Both the position numbers and the translations under genes were made by a program. 64,000 nucleotides of DNA from Hoylesella timonensis 4401737 = DSM 22865 = JCM 15640. GTDB taxonomy: Bacteria > Bacteroidota > Bacteroidia > Bacteroidales > Bacteroidaceae. The notes beneath the pieces are model-generated. The model saw only the letters and a program-made list of their open reading frames with translations, ran no database searches and was not told where the DNA came from. Shown here in pieces: positions 9,419 to 18,262 of this stretch; position 1 is the stretch's first letter, and each line of letters begins with the position of its first letter. The stretch covers positions 95,959 through 159,958 of the forward strand of contig NZ_HG417099.1 of the NCBI RefSeq assembly GCF_000455445.1, written 5' to 3'.

Positions 9419-10267
9419 TTATTTCTTCGTGATGACATCAAACTCACAAACTTTCGAAATCGTACGACCTCCTTGCACCACAGTGGCGCATATCTTTGCA
9501 CGCCCTGACTTTATTCTATTGTCAGCCTTCACCATGGCAGTATAGCGGATTCCTGTACCCGGTTCGATTTGTTCTACACGAACACTCGGGGAAATGGTAA
9601 GATGCTTGTTGTTGGTAGTTTCTAAAACTATCGGTTCTACATTATATAAAGTCTGAGTACCATGATTGTAAACTTCAAACACCACTCTGCAAACCTCCCC
9701 TCGCGATATGGCTCCATCCTGATTTTGGTCTATCAGTCGTGCATTTCTAATTTCCATGGTTGGCGCATAAGTGAGACCTTTGGCTAACTTCTCTACGCTG
9801 GAGGTGGCAGGAGTCTTCTTCGTTGGATACTGAATCATGAGTGAATCTTCATCGCCTTTTCTCTCAAAATCTAAGAGACGGTCATCCCCACTGTTTGTTT
9901 CGTCATATCCACTTGCATCCCAGCCCTCTCGCTGATAATCGTACATGTTTTCTTGTTTCTGCTTCTTGATTTGTTGGCGCTGCGCCCTCTTCTGGGCTCT
10001 TATCTCCTTATCTCGCTGATACTGGTCTAAATCAGCTTCTCGCTTTTTATCTGCATTTGCTCCGATAGCTCCACCAACCACAGCACCTCCTGCCATTCCT
10101 ATTATCGTTCCTAAATCACTTCCACGAGGGCCTCCAGAGATACCTCCAATAGCACTCCCCAATATTGACCCTAAAGAGGAACCTGCATAAGCTCCACTCC
10201 CCGCATAAGTACCGCAACCACTGCATACAATGAGGATAGACAACGAAATAAGTAAGTTTTTTTTCAT
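9419..10267 (-). CDS. glycine-zipper lipoprotein with C-terminal CARDB-like domain
   Basis: A 282-residue predicted lipoprotein (Cys18). Residues about 20-70 form a glycine-zipper membrane segment rich in GxxxG/GxxxA (GSAIGGISGG, GMAGGAVVGGAIGA). A charged Lys/Gln/Arg-rich coil follows (73-110), then a C-terminal domain from about residue 165 that begins with an EF-hand-like loop DQNQDGAISRGE and continues as a beta-rich module (VVFEVYNHGTQTL) resembling CARDB/adhesion-type folds. It has its own promoter element 50 bases upstream. The coding region starts with an in-frame A8 run. It is probably an envelope structural protein; exact role unknown. Confidence 0.75.
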   Translation of the reverse strand: MKKNLLISLSILIVCSGCGTYAGSGAYAGSSLGSILGSAIGGISGGPRGSDLGTIIGMAGGAVVGGAIGANADKKREADLDQYQRDKEIRAQKRAQRQQIKKQKQENMYDYQREGWDASGYDETNSGDDRLLDFERKGDEDSLMIQYPTKKTPATSSVEKLAKGLTYAPTMEIRNARLIDQNQDGAISRGEVCRVVFEVYNHGTQTLYNVEPIVLETTNNKHLTISPSVRVEQIEPGTGIRYTAMVKADNRIKSGRAKICATVVQGGRTISKVCEFDVITKK

Positions 10268-10316
10268 GTTTTCTTGATTTATAGCCGGAGTATAGAATCA
10301 CACTCAACGCACGATA

Positions 10317-10324
10317 CAAATATA
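10317..10324 (-). promoter_or_regulatory. -7 element TATATTTG for the glycine-zipper lipoprotein gene
   Basis: Minus-strand TATATTTG, 50 bases upstream of the ATG at 10267, matches TAnnTTTG. Confidence 0.5.
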
Positions 10325-10451
10325 CAAAAACTCTTCTTAACCTCGAGAGGGAATTTCCCCATGAGCCGTAGGATTTCCCCTAAATTCTTGTTATTCTGCA
10401 AAATAGAATGGATTGGGACAATCCCCACCAGTCTCAAATTGAGCAAAAAAA

Positions 10452-10646
10452 TTAAATCGCTTGATAACCTTTTATACTGTTGGTTTTCAAGATGTCTCGC
10501 AAACTCAACTCTTCGTGCGCAGCAGATGAATCATCGACATGCTCTTCAGGCAGAGGCTGATAATTAAAAACTTTATCGTGCAAAGCACCACATCCCCAGC
10601 CTAATAAGGCTATTGCTAAAAATACCAGAAATACAATAAGTTCCAT
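10452..10646 (-). CDS. small single-pass membrane protein of unknown function
   Basis: A 64-residue frame starting at an ATG with one hydrophobic segment (residues 3-22, LIVFLVFLAIALLGWGCGAL) and an acidic hydrophilic tail (PEEHVDDSSAAHEELSLRD). A TATTTTTG promoter element lies about 40 bases upstream, which supports a real gene. I do not recognise the family. The Cys at residue 19 falls within the hydrophobic segment and could alternatively be a lipobox (WGCG), but the signal is poor. Confidence 0.55.
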   Translation of the reverse strand: MELIVFLVFLAIALLGWGCGALHDKVFNYQPLPEEHVDDSSAAHEELSLRDILKTNSIKGYQAI

Positions 10647-10683
10647 ATTCTCATTTTTTATGTTCTACATAAATATCTACACG

Positions 10684-10691
10684 CAAAAATA
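10684..10691 (-). promoter_or_regulatory. -7 element TATTTTTG for the small membrane protein gene
   Basis: Minus-strand TATTTTTG, about 40 bases upstream of the ATG at 10646, fits TAnnTTTG. Confidence 0.4.
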
Positions 10692-10798
10692 AGAAATTAA
10701 GTTGACTTTGCCACAAAAACAACCTTAAAAGTGATTATCTGTAGACTTCACGTGATGACAAGGAAAGAATAATGGTTTTCATGTGTAGATTTGAAAGC

Positions 10799-10844
10799 AC
10801 GTAAAAAAGGAGGTGAACGACCATGGGCACACCTCCTTTTTACG
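10799..10844 (-). terminator. terminator of the GH18 glycan-uptake operon
   Basis: A long stem, CACCTCCTTTTTACGT paired with its complement (one extra A bulged), with a ~13-base loop, 20 bases past the stop codon of the LamG lipoprotein gene. The U-rich side is built into the stem, so it could act in both directions. Confidence 0.8.
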
Positions 10845-10864
10845 TTTTATGTCACTCTCAAAAA

Positions 10865-12007
10865 TTATTTGATAGAGATTGGTTCATTTAAGGGAGCAAT
10901 ATCAATACCGTTTGTCTTACCATCCAAATTCTTGGCTGCATCTTTGATGATATCGCCTTCGACTTTCTCGGAGCCATCAAGCTTATAATACAATTCAAGT
11001 CCGTCAGACTTAGGATCTACTCCTAACATGAATTGTTTGATTTGCTTGTCGGTACGAGCCACACTCCATACTCTCAATTCGCTCATATAACCGCGGAATG
11101 GACGTTCGCCCCAAGGGAATCCAGCCAACTTACCAATGTTAAAGCCAACATCCTTATTAGGATCGAAGCCAGCAATATTCCAAGTAGACTCAGCCCACTT
11201 GGTACCATTCAAGTACAGAACAGTCTTTCCAGAAGGTTGATCGTATGTGATGGCAACGTGACACCATTTGTTTGCGGGCAGTTTGTCAGGTGATTCGTAA
11301 TGCTGGTTTCCTGCAATTTGCAAAATACCTCTACTAATGCCACCGCCTTCATCACCAACACGTAATATCATGATACCTTCGCAACCCATAATGGTATTAT
11401 TCGATCCCCAGCCTGTAGAATAAACTAAAGCCTCATAGGTAAACGACTTAAAGAAAGTTCCTGCTGGGAATTTTACAGAAATATAGTGATTTGTGAACGT
11501 ACCCACCTTGTTAATTAAGATTGGTTTCGCTAAAATAACATATTCTATATCCTCACCAGCCACTGTAGGAACACTACTTGATTTTACTCGAACAGGCAAG
11601 ATATAAGACTTTCCTGCTTCAAGACTATTCAATCCAGACAGGGTAAGTACCACTGGTTTGGCGTGCGTCGCACCTGCTTCAATCACAGCTTGCGGTGTGT
11701 TTATTTTCGCATTTTGTGCATTGAACGGTAAATAGCCTGTACCATGCTTCGCATTATACTCTTTTACCAATGACTCTTCTGCTACCTCATACGATACATT
11801 CACATCCGACGACAGAAGATTACTAAGACGAGAGGTGATATTTACATCCATCACATCTTTTTCTTCTTTCATCGTTACCTGATATTCACTGCTCTCGAAG
11901 TAAACCTTTTCAGCGAGCAAATCACTTTCGCTCTCATTATTGCATGCTCCTAACAAGAGGGCTAACCCTCCCATTAAAAGAGAACGGCATATATGTTTGT
12001 TTTTCAT
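10865..12007 (-). CDS. DUF1735 plus LamG-like lipoprotein, surface glycan-binding candidate
   Basis: A 380-residue lipoprotein (lipobox LLLGAC, Cys22). Residues about 30-165 match the DUF1735 (BT_3987-like N-terminal) domain: KVYFESSEYQVTM, then a beta-sandwich with IEAG and SYILPVRV. Residues about 175-370 form a LamG/concanavalin-A-like jellyroll (KWCHVAITYDQPSGKTVLYLNG, MSELRVWSVARTDKQI, LELYYKLDG). The order DUF1735-LamG is known in surface glycan-binding proteins of Bacteroides N-glycan loci. It is the final gene of the fecR-susC-susD-GH18 series, 30 bases after the GH18 gene. It has no recognisable catalytic motif; a binding role is inferred. Confidence 0.85.
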   Translation of the reverse strand: MKNKHICRSLLMGGLALLLGACNNESESDLLAEKVYFESSEYQVTMKEEKDVMDVNITSRLSNLLSSDVNVSYEVAEESLVKEYNAKHGTGYLPFNAQNAKINTPQAVIEAGATHAKPVVLTLSGLNSLEAGKSYILPVRVKSSSVPTVAGEDIEYVILAKPILINKVGTFTNHYISVKFPAGTFFKSFTYEALVYSTGWGSNNTIMGCEGIMILRVGDEGGGISRGILQIAGNQHYESPDKLPANKWCHVAITYDQPSGKTVLYLNGTKWAESTWNIAGFDPNKDVGFNIGKLAGFPWGERPFRGYMSELRVWSVARTDKQIKQFMLGVDPKSDGLELYYKLDGSEKVEGDIIKDAAKNLDGKTNGIDIAPLNEPISIK

Positions 12008-12037
12008 TGTTATCTCATTTTTGATGATTCACTAAAC

Positions 12038-13156
12038 TTACTTTTTCTTTTGGTTGGCTTTCCATTCATTATAAACCTTCTGGTTAATCTGAATAGCTTG
12101 GCGCATCCACTTGTAATTAGGCGTATTGTCGTAGTCGTTGTCAAAACGATAAGCACCTACACCACCTTTACATCCGTTGGTTGGCATCAAGGCTGCCTGT
12201 TTTAACAGCTTACCACCACTACTAAAGTTGGATTCAAAATTCTCTGTGATAATCAGTTTTTTGGTATCAAAGTCATAGTAATCTAAGCTGGGCACCCAGC
12301 CATACGATTGTGCAATCCAATAATCAACATAGCCATCCAAGGCTTTGGTTAGACCATGGAATTGTCCGTCAATACAAATTAGTTTGTGGCCTTTGCCCTC
12401 TGGGTCACTCTTTGGACCAATATACTTATTCATTTCCTTAATCAAATAAATTAAGTCTTCATTGGTTTCTAAAGTTCCATCCATGTCAAAGACACCACTT
12501 CCTATTTCCCAGTCGATGTCATAACCATCCCAATCATTAGCTACCAACGAGTCGCAGAGAGCTTTCGCAAACTTTGCCAATGCTTGTTTGTGGCTTTCTG
12601 ATCCACGTTTGCCATTGTAACCCCAGAACTTCCAACGAGCTTGTTTCTTTGCCTCATTTAGTCGTTCCTCGTCTTTGCTCCAACCTTCTTGCTCTGCTTT
12701 TTTCTCCACTTCGTGGTACACATAATCAGGAGTTCTACCCTTTCCGATATAAGAAAGTAGAGTTACCTCCAGCAGTTTGGTTCCTTTCACTTTTTGCACA
12801 AACTCTTTGTCAGCCTTTTGTGCGGGTGTAATTTCAAATCTGTTAGGGGCACCACTCCACATAGACACAATATCCATACTGTCGGGCATCGAACTAAGGT
12901 AGCCTCTACGATAAGTGCCTGCTGGTGACCAGTTAGAATACCAACCGAATGCTACAGGGCGACCATAATTATTAGCCGTTTTCTTATAAGCTCTTAAATC
13001 AGCGTAATATTGTTCGCTCTGCTCATTGTTCATGGTGTTATAACCACCTACATGGTCAAACTCCTTTGCTTCGGGTTCTACCATATCACTACAGGAGGTC
13101 ATGAACATTCCTATCGCAAGAGCGAGAAATAGTTGATGATATTTAAAACGTTTCAT
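12038..13156 (-). CDS. glycoside hydrolase family 18, endo-beta-N-acetylglucosaminidase-like lipoprotein
   Basis: A 372-residue lipoprotein (lipobox MFMTSC, Cys22). Residues about 67-345 are a GH18 barrel. The catalytic DxxDxDxE motif is intact as DGYDIDWE at 210-217, so Glu217 is the predicted acid and Asp215 the partner in substrate-assisted catalysis. The FGWYSNW strand (70-76) and WIAQSYGW (~310) are typical of the EndoF/EndoH/BT_3987 subgroup that cuts the chitobiose core of N-glycans, rather than of chitinases. As a surface enzyme it would release glycans for the adjacent SusCD pair. Substrate assignment is inference from subgroup style and neighbours; chitin cannot be excluded. Confidence 0.88.
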   Translation of the reverse strand: MKRFKYHQLFLALAIGMFMTSCSDMVEPEAKEFDHVGGYNTMNNEQSEQYYADLRAYKKTANNYGRPVAFGWYSNWSPAGTYRRGYLSSMPDSMDIVSMWSGAPNRFEITPAQKADKEFVQKVKGTKLLEVTLLSYIGKGRTPDYVYHEVEKKAEQEGWSKDEERLNEAKKQARWKFWGYNGKRGSESHKQALAKFAKALCDSLVANDWDGYDIDWEIGSGVFDMDGTLETNEDLIYLIKEMNKYIGPKSDPEGKGHKLICIDGQFHGLTKALDGYVDYWIAQSYGWVPSLDYYDFDTKKLIITENFESNFSSGGKLLKQAALMPTNGCKGGVGAYRFDNDYDNTPNYKWMRQAIQINQKVYNEWKANQKKK

Positions 13157-13177
13157 TATTTTTCGATTTTAAGTATA

Positions 13178-14809
13178 TTATTTATTCTTATTGTCCCACC
13201 ACAGGCGAGTACCAGCCTTATCTTGTCCGTCACGCAGCATCTGACGAGCTTTGTCCAAGTTCTGCTTATCCTCATCAGATGTAGCCCTGTTAGCTGGATA
13301 ACGCATTCTGCGAATACCAATATTGGTATCAACCTCACCGTTGCTGTAATTCGCCATTACCTTGTGTAGTTTTGGATAGCCTGTACGACGATATTCACTC
13401 CAAGCTTCTTGTCCGTTAGGATAGAGTGCAATCCATTTTTGAATCATGATTTTCTCTAACTTCTCTTCGTTACTGCCACCCCACTTTACGGTAGCTTTTG
13501 TAACTGGAGGCTCTGAAACATTCACATTAGGATACCACATGCTTAGCTCATATTTCATCGGTGTACGGCCAGAGTTCATATAGTTGTCTACCTCATTGAC
13601 AGGAATGCCATTCTCTTCGAATGACATGGCAATACCCTTGCGATAGAAGTCTTCAGCAGAACCGTTGACAGAAATGCCATGTAACGCTGCTTCTGCCAAA
13701 AGGAAATACACTTCAGAGGCGCGCATCCAATAAGTGGCGGTTGTCTTGGTTACATTGGGTCTTGACGCCATTTTATATACATCGTTCTGCTCCGTAATGT
13801 TACCAGTTGGTACTGCCAGGTATTTTCCGTATTGTCCCAAGTCCTGAGCGTAATAAGCTTCAGACTCTGTAAAGTACTTGGGAAGGCGTGGATCTTCGTA
13901 TCCACCTAAATAAGCCTGCATTGATGAACCCATGCGGCACTCATTATATTGATTTGATAAAATCTCAATATTGTTGATAAAGGTAAGTCCCGCACCCTTT
14001 TCCATTTTTGCTTCATCGTCCTTAGACTGCATTACACCGTAAGGATTGTTCACCGCTTGCAGTACATACTTCTTTGACATCGCCTCATCGGCATAATATA
14101 CACGCATCGCCAAGCGAAGCATTAAGGAGTTGGCATAGACTATCCATTTCTTCACATTGCCTCCATATACGGCATCGGCATTGGGCAACAATTTGGTAGT
14201 ACCATGCTCAAGAGCATTTGTCAGCACGCCAATGGCATTCGTCAAATCCTCAAACATGTATTTGTACACGTCTGCCTGACTGTCGTAAGGCACACTAATA
14301 AGTCCCTTTCCAGCCTCTTTGTAAGGAATTGGGCCGAACATATCAGTAGCCTTATGCCAAGTAGATACTTTGAGAATTTGTGCCAAAGCATACGCCTCTG
14401 GGAAATCTTTCTCGGTCTTTATCTTAATGTCTTGCCACAACGGTATCACTTTGGTGTAAGCCGAGGTGTACGATGCCGATACCCAACCGTCCATCAAGAA
14501 ATAGGTTAAGTTGTTACGACCGCTGTTCCAGTTGTTGTTTTGGGCAAAGTAACCACTCCAACAATCGGCAGCCAAATGATAAGCTACTTGATATTCGTTG
14601 GCAACATTTGTTCCGTCGTCTTGTGTACCAACAGGTACTACGCACTTTTGCAAAGCTGTTATAGGACCACCGACAGAGATACCGTCCATTTTACCTTCTT
14701 CGGGAAGCATCTCGAACTCGTTGGTATTGATTTTCTCAAAGTCGCACGAAGCAAACAATGACAAAGCCAATAAACCTATCATATATTGTTTATATCTTAG
14801 AAATTTCAT
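13178..14809 (-). CDS. SusD-like nutrient-binding lipoprotein of the GH18 locus
   Basis: A 543-residue SusD-like lipoprotein (lipobox SLFASC, Cys22; mature start CDFEKINTNEF). The INTNEF start and the YFAQNNNWNSGRNN region match the SusD-like subgroup common in GH18/N-glycan loci and differ clearly from the susD at 3489-5078. It starts 6 bases after susC, so the pair is tightly coupled and should form one outer-membrane complex. The C-terminus contains the usual EAWSEYRRTGYPKL block that packs against SusC. Confidence 0.92.
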   Translation of the reverse strand: MKFLRYKQYMIGLLALSLFASCDFEKINTNEFEMLPEEGKMDGISVGGPITALQKCVVPVGTQDDGTNVANEYQVAYHLAADCWSGYFAQNNNWNSGRNNLTYFLMDGWVSASYTSAYTKVIPLWQDIKIKTEKDFPEAYALAQILKVSTWHKATDMFGPIPYKEAGKGLISVPYDSQADVYKYMFEDLTNAIGVLTNALEHGTTKLLPNADAVYGGNVKKWIVYANSLMLRLAMRVYYADEAMSKKYVLQAVNNPYGVMQSKDDEAKMEKGAGLTFINNIEILSNQYNECRMGSSMQAYLGGYEDPRLPKYFTESEAYYAQDLGQYGKYLAVPTGNITEQNDVYKMASRPNVTKTTATYWMRASEVYFLLAEAALHGISVNGSAEDFYRKGIAMSFEENGIPVNEVDNYMNSGRTPMKYELSMWYPNVNVSEPPVTKATVKWGGSNEEKLEKIMIQKWIALYPNGQEAWSEYRRTGYPKLHKVMANYSNGEVDTNIGIRRMRYPANRATSDEDKQNLDKARQMLRDGQDKAGTRLWWDNKNK

Positions 14810-14815
14810 AGTTGA

Positions 14816-17800
14816 TTAGAATTTAAATTTTACACTAAATCCATAACTCTTCAGACTGGGCTGCATGAAGTAATCGTTTCCTTGTCCATAAGTTCCTGTA
14901 GAAGGAGTCACCTCTGGATCGAAAGGTGCCTTGCAATAAATCATCCAAGGATTGTTAGCCACAAACGAGAGTGTTAAATCTTTCACCACATTATTGAACC
15001 AACGAGAATTAAACTTGTAACTGAAAGTTAACTCTTGCAATCTCACATTGGTTGCACTATAGGTATAGTAGCCAGCCAAGGCTGTTTCGCCTGTACCTAT
15101 CAAGTTATAATAGTTTTTGGCATCGAACACTCCCTGTTCTGGAATCAGCACACCACCAGCATCACGAGCATCGGCAGAGGCTTGCGACACACCAAACTTG
15201 TCGAGCAATGCTTGTGTAGAAGAAGTAACAACACCGCCCACACGTGCATTGATTAAGAAACTTAGTCCGAAGCCTTTATAAGAGAATGAGTTGTTCCAAC
15301 CCATCGTAAAATCTGGTGTGGTCTTACCGAGGTACACGGGATCTACATTCTCTACGTTGAAGCCACCAGACGAAGTAACATTGATAAAGCCCTGATTATC
15401 TTTAGCCAAGAACTTATTTGCGTAGATGTCGTTGATAGAGCCTCCAACCTTTAAGATAACGCGACCATTGTCTTTAGAAACTTGAGGAATGTTAATAGGT
15501 TTGGGACTCATGGGGTGAGTATAATCCTTCACCATCTCAATAATTTCGTTGTTGTTGTGCGAATAGGTAAGCGAAGAGTTCCAACCTAACTCGCCAAAGG
15601 TGTCGTGATAACCCAAGGTCATCTCCACACCGCGGTTTTCCACATTTCCTGCTTGTAGATATACGGCTTTATAACCAGAACTTTCGGGCAATTCACCAAT
15701 AAACGTTTGGTTGTAGGTGTTCGATTTGTACCATGTGAAGTCGAAGGATAGCTTTTTGAATAACCGTGCCGTCAAACCAAGCTCATACGACTTTGTACGT
15801 TCTGCCTTATAATCGGTAAACGGATAAATGTCGGTTGATTTCAAACTACCGCCCAAAATAGGCGTTGTAATGGTTCCCGGTGTCATACCCGAACGTGATA
15901 CAGGAGAACCTACTTCGGTGAACGAACCTCTTACTTTGAGGTAAGAAATGGCTTTGGGTAATTTTACCATTTCAGAAATGATGCCTGACAAACCAACCGA
16001 AGGATAGAAGAACGACTCTTCAGAAGAATTAACCAAGCGCGAATTCCAGTCGTTTCTGCCTGTCAAGGTAAGGTAGAGCATGCTCTTGTAGCCTAATTCG
16101 GCACTGGCAAAGGCTGCCACATTGCGCACCTTGCTATCGCCACCAGTCTCACGAATCTTACTATCGGTAGGATCGATATTGGTCAAAGAGAACTTATTGG
16201 GTACTAATGTCAGGTTACCACCATAGCCTCTGGTGAGTGAGCCATAATCAGAATAGCTGTAACCAATGTTGGAAGCTAAGCTAAAGTCTCCAAAACGTTT
16301 GTTGATACTGGCAATAAAGTCGACATAGGTCTGGTGATCTTTATAATTATAATAATCGTATGCGCCTTTTGACTTGGCAAACACATCGTATGAAGAAGCG
16401 TAGATTTTTCGTTCGCTCGTCATAAAAGTTCTATCAAAACGTACACGACCAGCAAGATCCAACCAATCTAAGACGTGATAAGTGAGACCTGCATTAAACA
16501 TATATCTGTCTTTATCATCAGGAGCTAAATTACGATAAGCTGTCCAATAAGGGTTTTGATTAGCAAATTTACCATCTAAGATTGGCCAATATTGCAATGG
16601 GAAGTTTCGTGTGTTGTCGTAACGCTCAAACGTTTTGATAGCATCGAACGACTCGCCACGTGGGAAGAGATAAGCAGCAACAATGGGATTCCAATACTCA
16701 CCTTGAGATACCATATTGTTGTCTTTTTGCTTGATGTACGATGCGCCTAAGTCTAATTGCACCTTACCACCAAAGAGTTTTGAAGAATTACGAACTGTAA
16801 AGTTCAATCGGTCGTACGTATTGTTTGGCACAATGCCCTTTGAATTAGTCGAAGCTACCGATGCAAAGGTTTGATTGTACTCATTACCCGTGTTTACCGT
16901 CAGTGAGTTGATAAAGTTAGTACCTGTGCGGAAGAAGTCTTTCGCAGGGTCGTATGAACTGGGCGTTGCAAGTTTTTCACCCCAGCTCTCGTAAGAACCT
17001 GCTTTGTTACCATAAGTGTTTTGGAACTTAGGCATGAGCAAGGGAGAGCTGAAATCAGCTGTTGACGAGAAGGATATCTCCATCTTCCCCTCTTTACCCT
17101 TTTTTGTGGTAATGAGGATAGCTCCATTCGCTGCATTACTACCATACAAGGCAGCGGCAGAAGGACCCGCCAAAACGTTGATGCTCTCAATATCTTCGGG
17201 GTTAAAGTCTGCAATGCCTTCACTGCTGACACGTCCCTCTCCTAAAACACCACTATCTGAACCTCCATTGAAGTTGAACAAGGGGATACCATCTATTACA
17301 TACAACACATTGTTGCTGCCTTCAATAGATTTAGCACCACGCATAATCACACGTGTAGCACCACCCACGCCACTGGCACTTTTGGTAATGCTTACGCCTG
17401 CCACCTTACCACTGAGCGAGTTGACAAAGTTGGCATCCTTGTTACGAGTCAGTTCTTCACTCTTTACTTGTTGTACATTGTAGCTCAAAGCCTTCTCTTC
17501 GCGCTTGATACCAAGAGCCGTTACTACCACTTCACCCAGTTGTTTAGAACTTTCGTTCAAGACAGTAGTAGAGGTGACATCAGAAGCTCTGAATTCGCGA
17601 GTAGCAAATCCAACATACGAGAATTCGAGTATGTCATTGCTACGAACATCGAGGCTATAGTTTCCATCAATATCGGTTGCAGTTGCAGTCTTGCTGCCCT
17701 TTACTCTCACCGTAACACCTGGGAGCGATTCGCCATTCTCATCAGTCACCTGTCCTTTTACACGAATCGTTGCGCCACTTTGAAGGGTGTTTTGTGTCTG

Positions 17801-18142
17801 AGGCTTGTTTTTTTGACTGATTAAAATGTGTCGGTCGGTGATGGTATATTCTATGTTGGTGCCCATAAAAAGCTCTCTCAATAAGTCGGATAGCTTCATT
17901 TGGGTAGCACTTACTTTCACCACCTTTTTAAGATTCATCACATTCTGCCCGTAATCAACAGACTTATTTGTTTGCTTTTCTATGGCAGTAATCATGGTCT
18001 TGAGAGTGGCCTCACGCTTCTGCAACTTGATGACTTGATTTTGAGAAAAACCTGCCAATGAAATCAACAACAATGCACTTACAAGAAACAGCTTATTCCA
18101 TGGCATCATTGTTAGAAGTGTTTTTTTAGTCTTAGGTTTCAT
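14816..18142 (-). CDS. SusC-family TonB-dependent transducer with STN domain
   Basis: An 1108-residue outer-membrane transporter. After the signal peptide (1-33) comes an STN (secretin/TonB N-terminal) domain, about 36-110 (IKLQKREATLKTMITAIEKQ, then YTITDRHILIS). The regulatory-like domain follows (126-205), then the EVVVTALGI TonB box region, plug (NSLSGKVAGVSI, VLYVIDGIPL, ALYGSNAANGAILITTKKG) and barrel ending SFKFKF-like at KSYGFSVKFKF. STN-bearing SusC proteins relay substrate binding to a FecR anti-sigma protein, here encoded 120 bases upstream, so this locus is probably induced by its own substrate. Confidence 0.95.
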   Translation of the reverse strand: MKPKTKKTLLTMMPWNKLFLVSALLLISLAGFSQNQVIKLQKREATLKTMITAIEKQTNKSVDYGQNVMNLKKVVKVSATQMKLSDLLRELFMGTNIEYTITDRHILISQKNKPQTQNTLQSGATIRVKGQVTDENGESLPGVTVRVKGSKTATATDIDGNYSLDVRSNDILEFSYVGFATREFRASDVTSTTVLNESSKQLGEVVVTALGIKREEKALSYNVQQVKSEELTRNKDANFVNSLSGKVAGVSITKSASGVGGATRVIMRGAKSIEGSNNVLYVIDGIPLFNFNGGSDSGVLGEGRVSSEGIADFNPEDIESINVLAGPSAAALYGSNAANGAILITTKKGKEGKMEISFSSTADFSSPLLMPKFQNTYGNKAGSYESWGEKLATPSSYDPAKDFFRTGTNFINSLTVNTGNEYNQTFASVASTNSKGIVPNNTYDRLNFTVRNSSKLFGGKVQLDLGASYIKQKDNNMVSQGEYWNPIVAAYLFPRGESFDAIKTFERYDNTRNFPLQYWPILDGKFANQNPYWTAYRNLAPDDKDRYMFNAGLTYHVLDWLDLAGRVRFDRTFMTSERKIYASSYDVFAKSKGAYDYYNYKDHQTYVDFIASINKRFGDFSLASNIGYSYSDYGSLTRGYGGNLTLVPNKFSLTNIDPTDSKIRETGGDSKVRNVAAFASAELGYKSMLYLTLTGRNDWNSRLVNSSEESFFYPSVGLSGIISEMVKLPKAISYLKVRGSFTEVGSPVSRSGMTPGTITTPILGGSLKSTDIYPFTDYKAERTKSYELGLTARLFKKLSFDFTWYKSNTYNQTFIGELPESSGYKAVYLQAGNVENRGVEMTLGYHDTFGELGWNSSLTYSHNNNEIIEMVKDYTHPMSPKPINIPQVSKDNGRVILKVGGSINDIYANKFLAKDNQGFINVTSSGGFNVENVDPVYLGKTTPDFTMGWNNSFSYKGFGLSFLINARVGGVVTSSTQALLDKFGVSQASADARDAGGVLIPEQGVFDAKNYYNLIGTGETALAGYYTYSATNVRLQELTFSYKFNSRWFNNVVKDLTLSFVANNPWMIYCKAPFDPEVTPSTGTYGQGNDYFMQPSLKSYGFSVKFKF

Positions 18143-18262
18143 ACCTTTGTTTAAATAAAATAGATTTAGTTGTTAGAATTTATTTCTTATGTGTCTACAG
18201 GAAATTAGTACGCTTGACTGCTAAACAAGCATCAATATTGAGCATAATTACCTGATTGCGTT

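Noticed and set aside
10274..10567. 97-codon plus-strand frame opposite the small membrane protein
   Set aside because: The opposite-strand frame has a promoter element and a coherent membrane segment; this one has neither.
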